A stretch of DNA of 64,000 bases from Sphaerochaeta pleomorpha str. Grapes (GTDB lineage: Bacteria > Spirochaetota > Spirochaetia > Sphaerochaetales > Sphaerochaetaceae), in the NCBI RefSeq assembly GCF_000236685.1, contig NC_016633.1, forward strand, positions 2,728,001 through 2,792,000. The letters run 5' to 3'. The notes beneath the pieces are model-generated. The model searched no databases and was not told the DNA's origin. It was given only the letters and a program-made list of their open reading frames with translations. The translations under genes and the position numbers were made by a program. Shown piece after piece: positions 35,937 to 44,494 of this stretch (position 1 is the stretch's first letter; each line of letters opens with the position of its first letter).

Positions 35937-36674
35937 CTAAAAAATGAGCATAAAAAGACCGGTGAGCAAGAGCATGGAAAAAACGATGAGGGAAAACGTA
36001 CGTGCGTTGACCTTGTCATGGATTTTTTCGCCTGCAAAGATGCCCACAAGCACAAAAGGTACAAGATAAGCCGTTGTTTTTGCAACCGGGGCCGTAAAAG
36101 ACCCTTCTTTCAAATATACTGCAATGAGAATTGTATTGAGCGTCGTCCAGAGCAGACACAGGGTTGCCCTGAATTTTCCCTTGTCAGGGATATTCCTTGA
36201 TGCATACAGCACAACCAGAGGCCCTCCTGAAGAAAATATGCCATGGATTACCCCTCCTGCGATAAGCAAAAGGTAGTAGGGTAGGGCTTTCTTTCCGACA
36301 AGGGGTTTCTGAATTGAGTTTGTCCTGGATAATCTGATCAGCTGCCAGACAGAGACAATACAGATGAATATTGCCAGAATCAACTTCAATCCACCGCTGT
36401 CTATCGACCGGAAAAGATACATGCCGATGGGTAACCCGATAAGCATGAATCCTGCGATGATTGCAAATTGTTTCCAGTCAATGTACTTCCGCTTGGTAAT
36501 AGCAAAGTAGGCAGCAAGTATCCAAGCCAAGACAGTGATGACCATAACCCCGGTTCTCATACCCAAAAGACCTGTTACGAAGGGCATCGCCAGCACTGAG
36601 CAGCCGAACCCGGTAACAGCCTCGAGGGTATGGGTAATGAATACTACGATACCTGAGAGAATGATTGGACTCAT
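35937..36674 (-). CDS. TauE/SafE-family sulfonate exporter
   Basis: An integral membrane protein of 245 residues with about seven or eight spans. The N-terminal LSGIVVFITHTLEAVTGFGCSVLAMPF and the later GGVIHGIFSSGGPLVVLYAS repeat are the two glycine-rich family motifs. Family members export organosulfonates or sulfite. In this operon the likely cargo is isethionate, the end product of sulfoacetaldehyde reduction. It overlaps the alcohol dehydrogenase gene by 4 bp. The cargo is inference. Confidence 0.85.
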   Translation of the reverse strand: MSPIILSGIVVFITHTLEAVTGFGCSVLAMPFVTGLLGMRTGVMVITVLAWILAAYFAITKRKYIDWKQFAIIAGFMLIGLPIGMYLFRSIDSGGLKLILAIFICIVSVWQLIRLSRTNSIQKPLVGKKALPYYLLLIAGGVIHGIFSSGGPLVVLYASRNIPDKGKFRATLCLLWTTLNTILIAVYLKEGSFTAPVAKTTAYLVPFVLVGIFAGEKIHDKVNARTFSLIVFSMLLLTGLFMLIF

Positions 36675-37852
36675 AGTTTCTTACCGAGCATTTCGTACAA
36701 GGGTTTTTCCCTCATAGGAGGAAGCTGGTTAAGCATCTTCGGGTCGGTGAAAGATCTTTCGAACGTAGCCTCGATTTCCTGTTTCTCTAGAGAGACCCCC
36801 AAGTCCGTGAAAGTCTGGGGTACTTTCATTTCCGCTATCAAAGAAGCAATGGTAGAACGGAGGGTTTCAATCAGTTTCGTCTCGTCTGAAATTTCCGGAT
36901 TGAAATGTGAGGAAATCCTGGCAAGGGAAGAACGGTTCTGTTTTTCTTGGCAGGCCCAGTCGAATACCTCCAAAAGCGTGAATGCACAGGCAGCGCCATG
37001 GGGTACATGCCATTCCTCTGAGAGGATGAATGAAATAGCGTGGCCACTTGCAGTACCGGTAATGTTGAACGAGATACCTGCAAGGCAAGAAGCATTGAGC
37101 ATTTGTTTCTGGAGTTCTTTTCTGTCTTCCTTCTTCTCTACAATAGCACGATAGAGTTTAGGCAGGGTGGTCAATACTTCGATGGCAGCCTGTTCTGCAG
37201 CCAATCTCGTTATCGCCGTTGCATTCTTGTTCCAGATAGATTCCAAGGCATGGTCAAGGGCATCAAGGCCTGTGGAGGCACACAGGGAAGCAGGGATCGA
37301 GTCAAGGAAAGAACCGACCAGCAATGCCGTGTGAGCATGCATAAGAGGAGAGCCCAGAGTGTATTTTCTTCCCTTGGGGTCGGTATAGACACCGACTTTT
37401 GTAACCTCGGACCCGGTACCTGCTGTTGTGGGTATAAGCACAAGAGGAAGGTTCTTTTCGGTAATCTTCCTGCTTGGGGTATTCCCGAGGTAATCTTCCA
37501 GGCTTCCTTTGTTGGTTGTAAGCATTGCCAGGGCTTTTGCAGAGTCAAGGACACTGCCACCCCCGATTGAAAGGATGATATCGGCAGTCTCGAATTTCCC
37601 GGTAGCATACATTTCCATGATGTCGGTACACAGGGGGTTGGGACGCACAGTATCAAAAATCGAAACAGAACAGCTTTCCTTGAGTTCGTTGATAAGCTCA
37701 TCCCTTCTCGGGATAGGTGCTTTGTCGCAGACTATTGCAACGTTTAAATCCTCTCGTTTGCCAGCGGCAAACGAAAGGATATGTAAAAGTTGGTCTTTTG
37801 AGAGGTCCTCAAAGGAAAGGATATGCACATTGCTGAGCAAACTTCCTATCAT
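36671..37852 (-). CDS. Iron-containing alcohol dehydrogenase, candidate sulfoacetaldehyde reductase
   Basis: A group III alcohol dehydrogenase of 393 residues. The NAD-binding GGGS motif is at 97-100, the substrate/NAD PTTAGTGSEVT segment follows, and metal ligands appear in GLDALDHALES and HAISFILSEEWHVPHGAACAF. In taurine-degrading Bilophila the reductase SarD that makes isethionate from sulfoacetaldehyde belongs to this family. Here the gene follows an RpiB-like isomerase by a 4-bp overlap and precedes a sulfonate exporter, which supports the same reaction. Other small aldehydes remain possible. Confidence 0.88.
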   Translation of the reverse strand: MIGSLLSNVHILSFEDLSKDQLLHILSFAAGKREDLNVAIVCDKAPIPRRDELINELKESCSVSIFDTVRPNPLCTDIMEMYATGKFETADIILSIGGGSVLDSAKALAMLTTNKGSLEDYLGNTPSRKITEKNLPLVLIPTTAGTGSEVTKVGVYTDPKGRKYTLGSPLMHAHTALLVGSFLDSIPASLCASTGLDALDHALESIWNKNATAITRLAAEQAAIEVLTTLPKLYRAIVEKKEDRKELQKQMLNASCLAGISFNITGTASGHAISFILSEEWHVPHGAACAFTLLEVFDWACQEKQNRSSLARISSHFNPEISDETKLIETLRSTIASLIAEMKVPQTFTDLGVSLEKQEIEATFERSFTDPKMLNQLPPMREKPLYEMLGKKL

Positions 37853-38319
37853 TTGAAATTCTCCTCTTCAAGTGCCTTGACCTGGTTGAACGCATTGGTA
37901 AGGAATTCTTTTTTGAACTCCATCTTCTGGGTAAATTCCATTCCCAGCCAAGCTTCTACGATCTGGCAACCCAAGAAGGGGGCAGTGATCCAGCCGCCGA
38001 GGGTGATGACATTGGAGTTGTTTACGATCTTGGCACGTTCGCCAGAGAAGATATCATCGACTACACAGGCATAGACACCCTTGAACTTGTTGGCAACGAT
38101 GGCCATTCCCTGTCCTGTCCCGCAGATAAGGATTCCTTTTTCTGCTTTCTTCTCCTGGATAGCCTTTGCTACCTTGGGAGCCTGGATAAAATAGGGCTGG
38201 GGTTTGTCTGCGGATTCAATGCCGAAATCAATGATGTCCATTCCTTTTTCTTTGAGAAACGCGACAATTTCCTGCTTGAGGGGAAAACCTGAGAGATCAG
38301 ATGCAATCGCTATTGTCAT
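37849..38319 (-). CDS. RpiB/LacAB-family isomerase, candidate 4-deoxy-4-sulfoerythrose isomerase
   Basis: A 156-residue RpiB-fold isomerase. The catalytic base Cys66 is kept in ILICGTGQGMAI. Residues I remember as needed for ring opening and phosphate binding in E. coli RpiB are changed: the DH pair of the first loop is D8-L9, His99 is Val, and the GGRHxxR stretch is replaced by TQKMEFK near 130-136. A substrate without phosphate and unable to form the same ring is therefore likely, as expected for SqwI, which converts sulfoerythrose to sulfoerythrulose. AAGGAG before ATG 38319 fixes the start. Confidence 0.82.
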   Translation of the reverse strand: MTIAIASDLSGFPLKQEIVAFLKEKGMDIIDFGIESADKPQPYFIQAPKVAKAIQEKKAEKGILICGTGQGMAIVANKFKGVYACVVDDIFSGERAKIVNNSNVITLGGWITAPFLGCQIVEAWLGMEFTQKMEFKKEFLTNAFNQVKALEEENFK

Positions 38320-38332
38320 GGTACGTACTCCT

Positions 38333-39274
38333 TTAGTTGGTTTCTTTGACCAGTCGGGCAGCCTGGAGGGCAATTTCCTCTGCTGTCATTTTATAATACT
38401 GTTGCAACCAGGCCTGGGTTCCGACCTGTCCGAATTCATCTTGGACACCAACCATTGCCATGCGGGTAGGATGGTTCTTTGCAAGGAAATTGGCAACTGA
38501 ATCGCCGAGTCCCCCACTTACCTGGTGGTCTTCTGCCGTTACGATCCTGCCGGTTTTCTGTGCATAGGCAAGGACCAGTTCCTCGTCAAGGGGTTTTACG
38601 GTGTGCATGTCGATGACTGCTGCCGAGATACCGCTTTCCTTCAGGATTCCTGCAGCCTTGAGAGCCTCAGGGACGAGTATTGCCCCAAGTGCAATGATGG
38701 TTACATCGGGTCCGTCCAGCAATACCTTTCCCTTTCCCAGTTCAAAGGTTTCCCCTTCTGCATAGATAGGTTTGACAGCCTTGCGGTGAAGACGCATATA
38801 GGTGCATCCCTCATGCTTGGCACATGCACGTACCAAAGCTTCCAGAGAGACAGGGTCGGAAGGTTCGAGGATGGTAAGGTTTGGAATGAGCTTCATCATG
38901 CCGATATCTTCAAACGGCATGTGGGTCCCGCCGTTGAAACCTGCCGAAATTCCAGGGTCGGTCCCTACAAGCTTTACATTCAGCCCGGCGTAGTTGGCCG
39001 AAATGAAGAACTGGTCGAATACCCTGCGGGAAGCAAAGCAGCCGAAGGTGGCGGCAAAGGGAATTTTTCCGTCGGCACTCAATCCAGCGCTGACACCGAC
39101 CATGTTTGCCTCGGCCACCCCGACATCGACACTACGCTGCGGATAGACATCCTTGAACTTCATGGTGCCGGTAGCCTTCATGAGGTCAGCTTCTACTACT
39201 ACTATTGCAGGATTCTCACTGGCCAGGTCAATGAGGGTATCACAGTATACTGCACGCATTTCTTTAGTTTCCAT
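38333..39274 (-). CDS. Split transketolase, C-terminal subunit
   Basis: The pyrimidine-binding and C-terminal domains of a two-gene transketolase, 313 residues. The catalytic Glu lies in DVGVAEANMVGVSAGLS, and substrate/cofactor residues include ATFGCFASRRVFDQ. It lies 11 bp behind the N-terminal subunit gene. In a standard pathway it serves the pentose phosphate cycle. In this operon it is the candidate sulfofructose transketolase (SqwGH), which would act twice: on sulfofructose, and on sulfoerythrulose to give sulfoacetaldehyde plus xylulose 5-phosphate. Specificity is inferred. Confidence 0.9.
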   Translation of the reverse strand: METKEMRAVYCDTLIDLASENPAIVVVEADLMKATGTMKFKDVYPQRSVDVGVAEANMVGVSAGLSADGKIPFAATFGCFASRRVFDQFFISANYAGLNVKLVGTDPGISAGFNGGTHMPFEDIGMMKLIPNLTILEPSDPVSLEALVRACAKHEGCTYMRLHRKAVKPIYAEGETFELGKGKVLLDGPDVTIIALGAILVPEALKAAGILKESGISAAVIDMHTVKPLDEELVLAYAQKTGRIVTAEDHQVSGGLGDSVANFLAKNHPTRMAMVGVQDEFGQVGTQAWLQQYYKMTAEEIALQAARLVKETN

Positions 39275-39285
39275 ACCTTTCTCCC

Positions 39286-40107
39286 TTAACCGAGCTCGGC
39301 GATCGCCTTGTTGGCTACCGTCAGATCAAAATTCATATTGTGGTTTGATACCAAACCTTCGCAGAAGGCCGCACCCTTGCCCTTGATGGTATCAAGGATG
39401 ATCATTGAAGGTTTCCCTTCCTGTTGTTTGGCATTCTCGATAGCCTGATGCATCGCCGAATAATCATGACCGTTGACACGCTGTACATACCAGCCGAAGG
39501 TTTTCCACTTGCCTTCAATATCTCCAAGACTCATGATATCGTCGGTGGTCCCGTCGATCTGGAGCTTGTTGTAATCGGTAAAGGCGATGAGGTGGTCAAG
39601 TTTATATTGGGAGGCAAACATCCCGGCTTCCCAGTTTTGTCCTTCCTGTGACTCACCGTCTCCGATGATTGCATAGGTATAGCAGGGATTCTTGTCCATT
39701 CTTCTGGAAAGGGCAAGGCCACAGGCTGCCGAAAGGCCTTGGCCGAGAGATCCTGTGGACATATCGATGCCTGGTGTCTTTAACCGGTCACAATGGCTGG
39801 GAAGGTTTGTTCCACCCTGGTTGAGTGTATCGAGTTCCTTTAGGGGGAAGAATCCAAGGAGGGCGAGGGTTGCATATAAAGCAGGACCGCTGTGTCCTTT
39901 GGACAGGACAAGAAGGTCTCTGTTCTTCCATAGTGGGTTTTTGGGATCCACTTGCATTTCCTGCGCATAGAGGAGGGCAAGGATGTCGACAACCGACAGT
40001 GCTCCTCCGATGTGCCCGACTCCTAGATTACCAATGGTATACAGGGTTTTCTTGCGGATTTCTTTTGCAAAATCCTGAACTTGTTCAAGTGCCTGAGATG
40101 AAAGCAT
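39286..40107 (-). CDS. Split transketolase, N-terminal subunit
   Basis: The diphosphate-binding domain of transketolase, 273 residues. The thiamine diphosphate motif runs from GDGESQEG to DYNKLQ, and an early GHIGGALSVVDILALLY and later SKGHSGPALYATLALLGF supply the substrate-channel His residues. It is the first gene of the six-gene minus-strand operon, 64-bp leader from a consensus promoter. It forms the enzyme with the next gene's product. Proposed substrates are sulfofructose and glyceraldehyde 3-phosphate, from operon context. Confidence 0.92.
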   Translation of the reverse strand: MLSSQALEQVQDFAKEIRKKTLYTIGNLGVGHIGGALSVVDILALLYAQEMQVDPKNPLWKNRDLLVLSKGHSGPALYATLALLGFFPLKELDTLNQGGTNLPSHCDRLKTPGIDMSTGSLGQGLSAACGLALSRRMDKNPCYTYAIIGDGESQEGQNWEAGMFASQYKLDHLIAFTDYNKLQIDGTTDDIMSLGDIEGKWKTFGWYVQRVNGHDYSAMHQAIENAKQQEGKPSMIILDTIKGKGAAFCEGLVSNHNMNFDLTVANKAIAELG

Positions 40108-40120
40108 CGTGTAGCCTCTC

Positions 40121-40143
40121 TTTAGTTACTTAGTGAAAGTAAA
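40121..40143 (-). promoter_or_regulatory. ROK-type operator at the transketolase promoter
   Basis: A 23-bp inverted repeat with arms TTTAGTT and AAGTAAA around 9 bp (plus-strand reading), touching the -10 box and covering the transcription start. It matches sites at 47809-47831 and, less well, 41357-41379. ROK repressors such as XylR bind sites of similar look. Confidence 0.65.
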
Positions 40144-40170
40144 TATATTCCATAATATATGGGTTGTCAA
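40142..40170 (-). promoter_or_regulatory. Promoter of the transketolase operon
   Basis: On the minus strand TTGACA (40165-40170) and TATATT (40142-40147) are exactly 17 bp apart, a near-perfect sigma-70-type promoter. A strong promoter with an operator just downstream is typical of a repressed catabolic operon. Confidence 0.85.
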
Positions 40171-40462
40171 GTTCGACTTTTAGGGTTTTATAGGATATGC
40201 GGGTAAAATGGATATCCCTCATGTATGTATATATGCAAATCAGAAAAGGGCCTATTGCCAAGAAAGAGCTCTGCGTTGGCAGTGCGCTGAACGCTTCCAG
40301 TCATTTGCTTTTGCAAAGGTATCGAAGGCATCGTATTTTGAAGAATTTGGGACATATGCCCGGTAGACAAATAACTAGGTTGTACCCATGCAGCAAATAT
40401 TTGGGTTTTTACAGAATTGTTTCTTCCTTATTATATGATAAGCTTGGCAACTGGAGGTTCTT
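40171..40462. other. Non-coding gap between the divergent transketolase operon and mutarotase gene
   Basis: I see no gene here. The stretch is A/T-rich with short inverted repeats (TGCCAA/TTGGCA at 40256-40281). It holds the mutarotase promoter near its right end. Confidence 0.6.
40408..40436 (+). promoter_or_regulatory. Candidate promoter of the mutarotase gene
   Basis: TTTACA (40408-40413) and TTATAT (40431-40436) are 17 bp apart, 27 bp before the start codon. No copy of the ROK-type operator is seen here. Confidence 0.5.
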
Positions 40463-41308
40463 ATGATTGTTTTGCATACCAAAGATAGTCGTCTGGTTGT
40501 GGATGAGGAATGCGGATTCACCATCACCAGCTGGGAATATAAAGGAATTGAGAGGTTGGTGTTTGACAGAGCACGTATAGCAATGGGTAAAACTAGCGGT
40601 ATCCCGATTCTTTTTCCGACTCCCAACAGGATAAAAGAAGGTACCTTTGTTTTTGAAGGGCAGCGTTATCAGGGTTTTATGCATGGTAGGGTACGTTTTG
40701 AAAGATTTACAGTTCTGCAACAAACTGCAACAACCTGCAAAGGTGCTTTCTGCTGCAGGGAGGGAAATCGAGTGTACGAGACGTTTCCGTTTCTTTTCAC
40801 CCTGACTATTGAAATTGTACTTGGGGAAAAGGGAATATCCTGGCACTTCGAAATTGAAAACCAGGATGATAAACATCTTCCCTTTGGAATCGCAATCCAT
40901 CCCTATCTGAAAAAACTGGGGCCTTCACAGATCAAATGCAGTGCTGAATATGTTATGGAAAATGACAACGATCTCTGTCCTTTGGGTTCCTTAGGCGATT
41001 CTGCTCTTCTTCAGGCGATAGACGTAGAGGAAACGGATCTGGATTTGGTCTTCTATGCAAAAGAGCATGCCGTTGTTACCGAGTTTTTTACAGGGGGAGC
41101 CTGCTATCGCCTTTTTGGGTCCGAGGACTTCCATCATACGGTAATCTATACCCCAAGGCAGGAACCCTTTGTCTGTATTGAACCTCAATCCTGCAGTACC
41201 GATTCAATCAATCTGTATTCCCATGGTTTTTCAAAACTGTCAGGGTTGCAGATTCTTTCACCTGGAGAAAAGAAAAAAGAGCTGATAGCTATTGAGCTTG
41301 GGGAGTAG
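40463..41308 (+). CDS. Aldose 1-epimerase family protein, candidate sulfoquinovose mutarotase
   Basis: A galactose-mutarotase-fold protein of 281 residues. Landmarks are GIPILFPTPNRI, FMHGRVRF with the first catalytic His, AIHPYLK with the second, and EPQSC with the catalytic Glu. It interconverts the alpha and beta forms of a free sugar. In sulfoglycolytic bacteria a mutarotase of this family (YihR-like) handles sulfoquinovose released by the glycosidase. The position between the transketolase operon and transport genes suggests that role, but the sequence alone shows only the family. Confidence 0.85.
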   Translation: MIVLHTKDSRLVVDEECGFTITSWEYKGIERLVFDRARIAMGKTSGIPILFPTPNRIKEGTFVFEGQRYQGFMHGRVRFERFTVLQQTATTCKGAFCCREGNRVYETFPFLFTLTIEIVLGEKGISWHFEIENQDDKHLPFGIAIHPYLKKLGPSQIKCSAEYVMENDNDLCPLGSLGDSALLQAIDVEETDLDLVFYAKEHAVVTEFFTGGACYRLFGSEDFHHTVIYTPRQEPFVCIEPQSCSTDSINLYSHGFSKLSGLQILSPGEKKKELIAIELGE

Positions 41309-41328
41309 ATAAAAAAAAATGAAAAAAG

Positions 41329-41358
41329 TTGACAGAATGACAGAACGCGTGGTTTACT
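41329..41358 (+). promoter_or_regulatory. Promoter of the TTT transporter operon
   Basis: TTGACA (41329-41334) is followed after 18 bp by TTTACT (41353-41358). The operator-like repeat begins at once downstream. Confidence 0.6.
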
Positions 41359-41379
41359 TACTTTATGAAAAAAATTAAA
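41357..41379 (+). promoter_or_regulatory. Probable third ROK-type operator
   Basis: The arms CTTACTT and AATTAAA around 9 bp match the pattern wTTAsTT-N9-AAsTAAA at 12 of 14 positions. It is the weakest of three copies and A-rich, so chance is not excluded. It lies between the promoter and the AAAGGAG ribosome site. Confidence 0.45.
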
Positions 41380-41390
41380 GGAGTTTGTAA

Positions 41391-42392
41391 ATGAGAAACC
41401 GTTTTGCGCTTGTTCTGCTATTGCTCTTATTGGTTCCTGTGTTTGTCTTTGCACAGGGTGGTACTGAAAAATCTACGTCTGCAAGTGGTAATTATTTTGA
41501 TTCTACCGTCAAGATTATCATACCTTATGGGGCTGGTGGTACCCATGATGTAGTGTCCAGAAAGTTTGCTGAAGTAGGCTCAAAATATACCAAAGCCCCG
41601 ATTGTCTGTGAGAATGTCACCGGTGGAGATGGTATTGTTGCCGCAACCCTGTACACAAAGAAAGATAGGAACGTGAAAGAATTGCTTACCACTTCCTATG
41701 GTTTGTGGTATCAGAAGATTGTAAAAGGCGATGCGATCAAGCTTGACCTGGACGAACTGCATCCGATCGGGACCTTTGATGACAGGAGTTACCTCCTCTA
41801 TGTCAGAGCCAATTCATCCTACCAGACACTTGAAGACCTGATTGCCGAATCAAAAACCAGAGAGATCGTATGTTCTGCCGGCGCTGTCGGTTCAGACGCT
41901 CACCTCTGTTTTGGTGGTCTTATCAACCAGGCCGGTGGCAAAAGCCGCATTGCTTCCTATGAAGGCGGAGCAGAGCAGATTAATGCATTGATCAACGGAG
42001 AAGTTGACTGTTTCGTGGGAACCCCCCAGGTTGGCCAGCAGTACTTGGAGACCGGCAAGGTCCGTGCCCTTACCTGTTTCAAAGACTTTGACTACGAAGG
42101 ATTCAAGGATAGCCTTGGTATCGTTGTTCCCAACTGTAGCGATGCCGGTTACCCCAGTTCTGCTATCACAGGCGGCGGTTTCCTCAGTGTCAGAACCGGT
42201 GCTGACCCTCAGATTGTTGCCGATGTCGAGGAATTGATGAAAAAAGTATGGGCCGATCCTGATTTCAGAAACTATACCGTTGAAATCGGTTTGAATGTCT
42301 ACGAAATCTATGGTGAACAACTCCAGGCTCACATCAAGGAAGCTGGAGTAAATGCTACTGCTGCTGCTAAGTCCTTGGGATTGCTTAAATAA
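41391..42392 (+). CDS. TctC-type (Bug) substrate-binding protein of a TTT transporter
   Basis: The periplasmic receptor of a tripartite tricarboxylate-type transporter, 333 residues. A signal peptide runs to VFVFAQGGTEK. The mature protein shows the family pattern KIIIPYGAGGTHDVVSRKFAEV near the start and FVGTPQVGQQYLETGKVRALTCF later. Such receptors bind carboxylates and some sulfonates or sugars acids. AAAGGAG lies 7 bp before the ATG. A hairpin separates it from tctB. Its ligand is unknown; co-regulation with the sulfonate genes makes a sulfonate worth testing. Confidence 0.9.
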   Translation: MRNRFALVLLLLLLVPVFVFAQGGTEKSTSASGNYFDSTVKIIIPYGAGGTHDVVSRKFAEVGSKYTKAPIVCENVTGGDGIVAATLYTKKDRNVKELLTTSYGLWYQKIVKGDAIKLDLDELHPIGTFDDRSYLLYVRANSSYQTLEDLIAESKTREIVCSAGAVGSDAHLCFGGLINQAGGKSRIASYEGGAEQINALINGEVDCFVGTPQVGQQYLETGKVRALTCFKDFDYEGFKDSLGIVVPNCSDAGYPSSAITGGGFLSVRTGADPQIVADVEELMKKVWADPDFRNYTVEIGLNVYEIYGEQLQAHIKEAGVNATAAAKSLGLLK

Positions 42393-42413
42393 TCAGAATT
42401 TTGACGTAAGGGA

Positions 42414-42433
42414 GGGGTTCTGTCCAGAACCCC
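42414..42433 (+). terminator. Attenuator-like hairpin after the TTT receptor gene
   Basis: The arms GGGGTTCT and AGAACCCC, a loop of four bases, then TTACTATTTT. Partial termination here would give more receptor than membrane subunits. Confidence 0.7.
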
Positions 42434-42464
42434 TTACTATTTTGCTAAAAAGGAGGGGACGCAT

Positions 42465-42923
42465 ATGAAAGTAAGATCTAACTTAGTGAGTGGTATTATT
42501 TTTATGGTTCTCGGTGCCGCACTTTTATTATTAATGAAGAGCCAGGTTATTGTGTATGGGGATGTCCCGTTCATCGAAAGTGCTAAGGTTATCCCATTTT
42601 TTGTTGAAGTTATCATGCTTGTTTGTGGTGCTATCCTTGTTATACAGAGCTTGTTCTTGAAAAAAGAAACATATGTGGATATTTGTTGGGCAGAACAAAA
42701 ATATGCTTTGATGATCATTGGAATCTTTGCGGTCTTTGCGACTCTGATCTATTTTGCAGGGTTCATTGTCGGTGCAATTGGATTCATCGTGATGATGGCT
42801 TTCTTTTTCAGAGATAAAAATATTGTGCATATACTAATCCTCGCTGTATTGGCAATTCTCATTTATCTATTGTTTACGAGGGTTTTTAATATAAGCTTGC
42901 CTGGTTTTGGTGAGGTGAGGTAG
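42465..42923 (+). CDS. TctB-type small membrane subunit of the TTT transporter
   Basis: A 152-residue protein with four hydrophobic spans in the TctB pattern: LVSGIIFMVLGAALLLL at the start, then a span after a charged loop, and two close spans near the end. It partners the large TctA subunit, which starts 3 bp later. GGAGG lies about 8 bp before the ATG. Confidence 0.88.
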   Translation: MKVRSNLVSGIIFMVLGAALLLLMKSQVIVYGDVPFIESAKVIPFFVEVIMLVCGAILVIQSLFLKKETYVDICWAEQKYALMIIGIFAVFATLIYFAGFIVGAIGFIVMMAFFFRDKNIVHILILAVLAILIYLLFTRVFNISLPGFGEVR

Positions 42924-42926
42924 AAA

Positions 42927-44450
42927 ATGGTAGATATATTTGGACAAGTTGCAGTGCAACTATTTACTTTGCAAAATTTGTTTTTTGCCGTTGCCAGCGT
43001 ATTTTTAGGCATAATCATCGGTGCAATTCCGGGATTGACGGTTACATTGGGAATAATCCTATTGCTTCCAATGACTTACGGGATGACTCCGATCACGGCA
43101 ATCGTTGCCCTTTTGGGTATTTATGTCGGAGGATGTTATGGTGGTTCTATCAGTGCAATCCTGATAAATATCCCGGGCACAAACTCAGCCCTTGCGACCA
43201 CTCTCGACGGCTATCCCCTGGCAGTCCAGGGTAAAGCCAACAAAGCCTTGAGCACCTCTCTTTTTGCTTCTTGTGTTGGTGGTTTCCTTGGTTCCCTGAT
43301 TCTTCTTTTTGCCGCCCAGCCAATTGCAACCCTTGCAATGAAATGTCGTTCGCCGGAGTATTTTTCCCTGGCTCTTTTCGGTTTGACAGTCATAGCAGGG
43401 GTAAGTGGCGATAGTATCGTCAAAGGCCTGATTTCTGCCTGTGTAGGGATTTTTATTTCCTGCATAGGTCTTGAAAGCCTTACCGGTACGCTGCGGTATA
43501 CCTTCGATTCGATGTTGCTGTTTTCCGGGGTAAGTCTACTCCCTGCATTGATCGGTCTGATTGCCCTGACGCAGGTCCTGATAAAATCAGTGGAAGAAAA
43601 GAGGGCTGTTGCACAAGCCTCAAACGTCAATTTCGTTGAGAAACTGAATGACCCACCGATTAACGGAGCTGAACGCCGTTCCATTATGAAAACCATTTTG
43701 AAATCGACCGGTATTGCAACCATCATCGGGGCGATGCCTGGTGCAGGTGGTGGAGTAGCCTCCTTCCTCAGCTATAATGAAGCCAGAAGAAGCAGCAAGC
43801 ATCCGGAAGAATTCGGAAAAGGCTCTCTGGAAGGCATTGCTGCTGCCGAGTCAAGCAATAATACTGTGGTAGGTTCTGCCATGATTCCTTTGCTTACCTT
43901 GGGTATCCCAGGCGATGGCGTTACCGCTATCTTGCTCGGCGCTTTCATTTTGCATGGGATGCAGCCGGGACCCAAACTCTTTACTGACCAGGCAGTCGAG
44001 ACATACTCTATTATAGTGGGATTGGTAATTTGTAATATTATCCTCTATGTACTCGGTAGGCTCTGCACGAAGCAAATTTCAAGAATCATCAATATTTCCT
44101 ATAAGATTCTTGGTAGTGCCATTGCCCTTTTCTGCTTTGCCGGTGCGTTTGCGAATAGCGGGAGTATCTATGAGATGATTCTCATTGTGCCTCTCGCAAT
44201 TGTCGGTTACTACCTTGGTTTATTGGGCTTCTCTGTAATCCCGATGATGCTTGGGTTGATCCTTGGTCCAATTGTTGAAGTAAACTTTACAAGGAGCATG
44301 ATTGTTTCCTTCGGTGATCCCCTGATATTCTTCAAGGAACCTGTAAGCTGTATTATCTTGGTTTTTGCCTTGATCTTTACTATTTTGGTAATGAAGATGA
44401 ACAAGAAAATGGAACTTGACAATCCTGAAACGGAAGGACTCAGCGAGTAA
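42927..44450 (+). CDS. TctA-type large membrane subunit of the TTT transporter
   Basis: The 507-residue channel subunit with about ten to twelve spans. The two family repeats carry glycine-rich loops: GAIPGLTVTLG near residue 32 with YGGSISAILINIPGTNSA, and GAMPGAGGGVASFLSYNEARRSSKHPEEFGKG followed by IPLLTLGIPGDGVTAILLGAF. It uses an ion gradient to move the substrate delivered by the TctC-type receptor. A FucI-like gene follows 44 bp later. Confidence 0.95.
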   Translation: MVDIFGQVAVQLFTLQNLFFAVASVFLGIIIGAIPGLTVTLGIILLLPMTYGMTPITAIVALLGIYVGGCYGGSISAILINIPGTNSALATTLDGYPLAVQGKANKALSTSLFASCVGGFLGSLILLFAAQPIATLAMKCRSPEYFSLALFGLTVIAGVSGDSIVKGLISACVGIFISCIGLESLTGTLRYTFDSMLLFSGVSLLPALIGLIALTQVLIKSVEEKRAVAQASNVNFVEKLNDPPINGAERRSIMKTILKSTGIATIIGAMPGAGGGVASFLSYNEARRSSKHPEEFGKGSLEGIAAAESSNNTVVGSAMIPLLTLGIPGDGVTAILLGAFILHGMQPGPKLFTDQAVETYSIIVGLVICNIILYVLGRLCTKQISRIINISYKILGSAIALFCFAGAFANSGSIYEMILIVPLAIVGYYLGLLGFSVIPMMLGLILGPIVEVNFTRSMIVSFGDPLIFFKEPVSCIILVFALIFTILVMKMNKKMELDNPETEGLSE

Positions 44451-44494
44451 TTGCCTGCGTTCGGTTTGCTTGCAAAAAAAAATAATGGGAAGTT

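Noticed and set aside
35937-36674. Literal naming as a sulfite exporter
   Set aside because: The family exports many sulfonates. In this context isethionate is a more likely cargo than sulfite.
35220-40107. Reading the transketolase operon as ordinary pentose phosphate metabolism
   Set aside because: A sulfonate exporter, a DUF4867-type protein, loss of phosphate-binding residues in the RpiB-like protein and a shared operator with the sulfoquinovosidase operon fit sulfoglycolysis better. It is kept as the main alternative.
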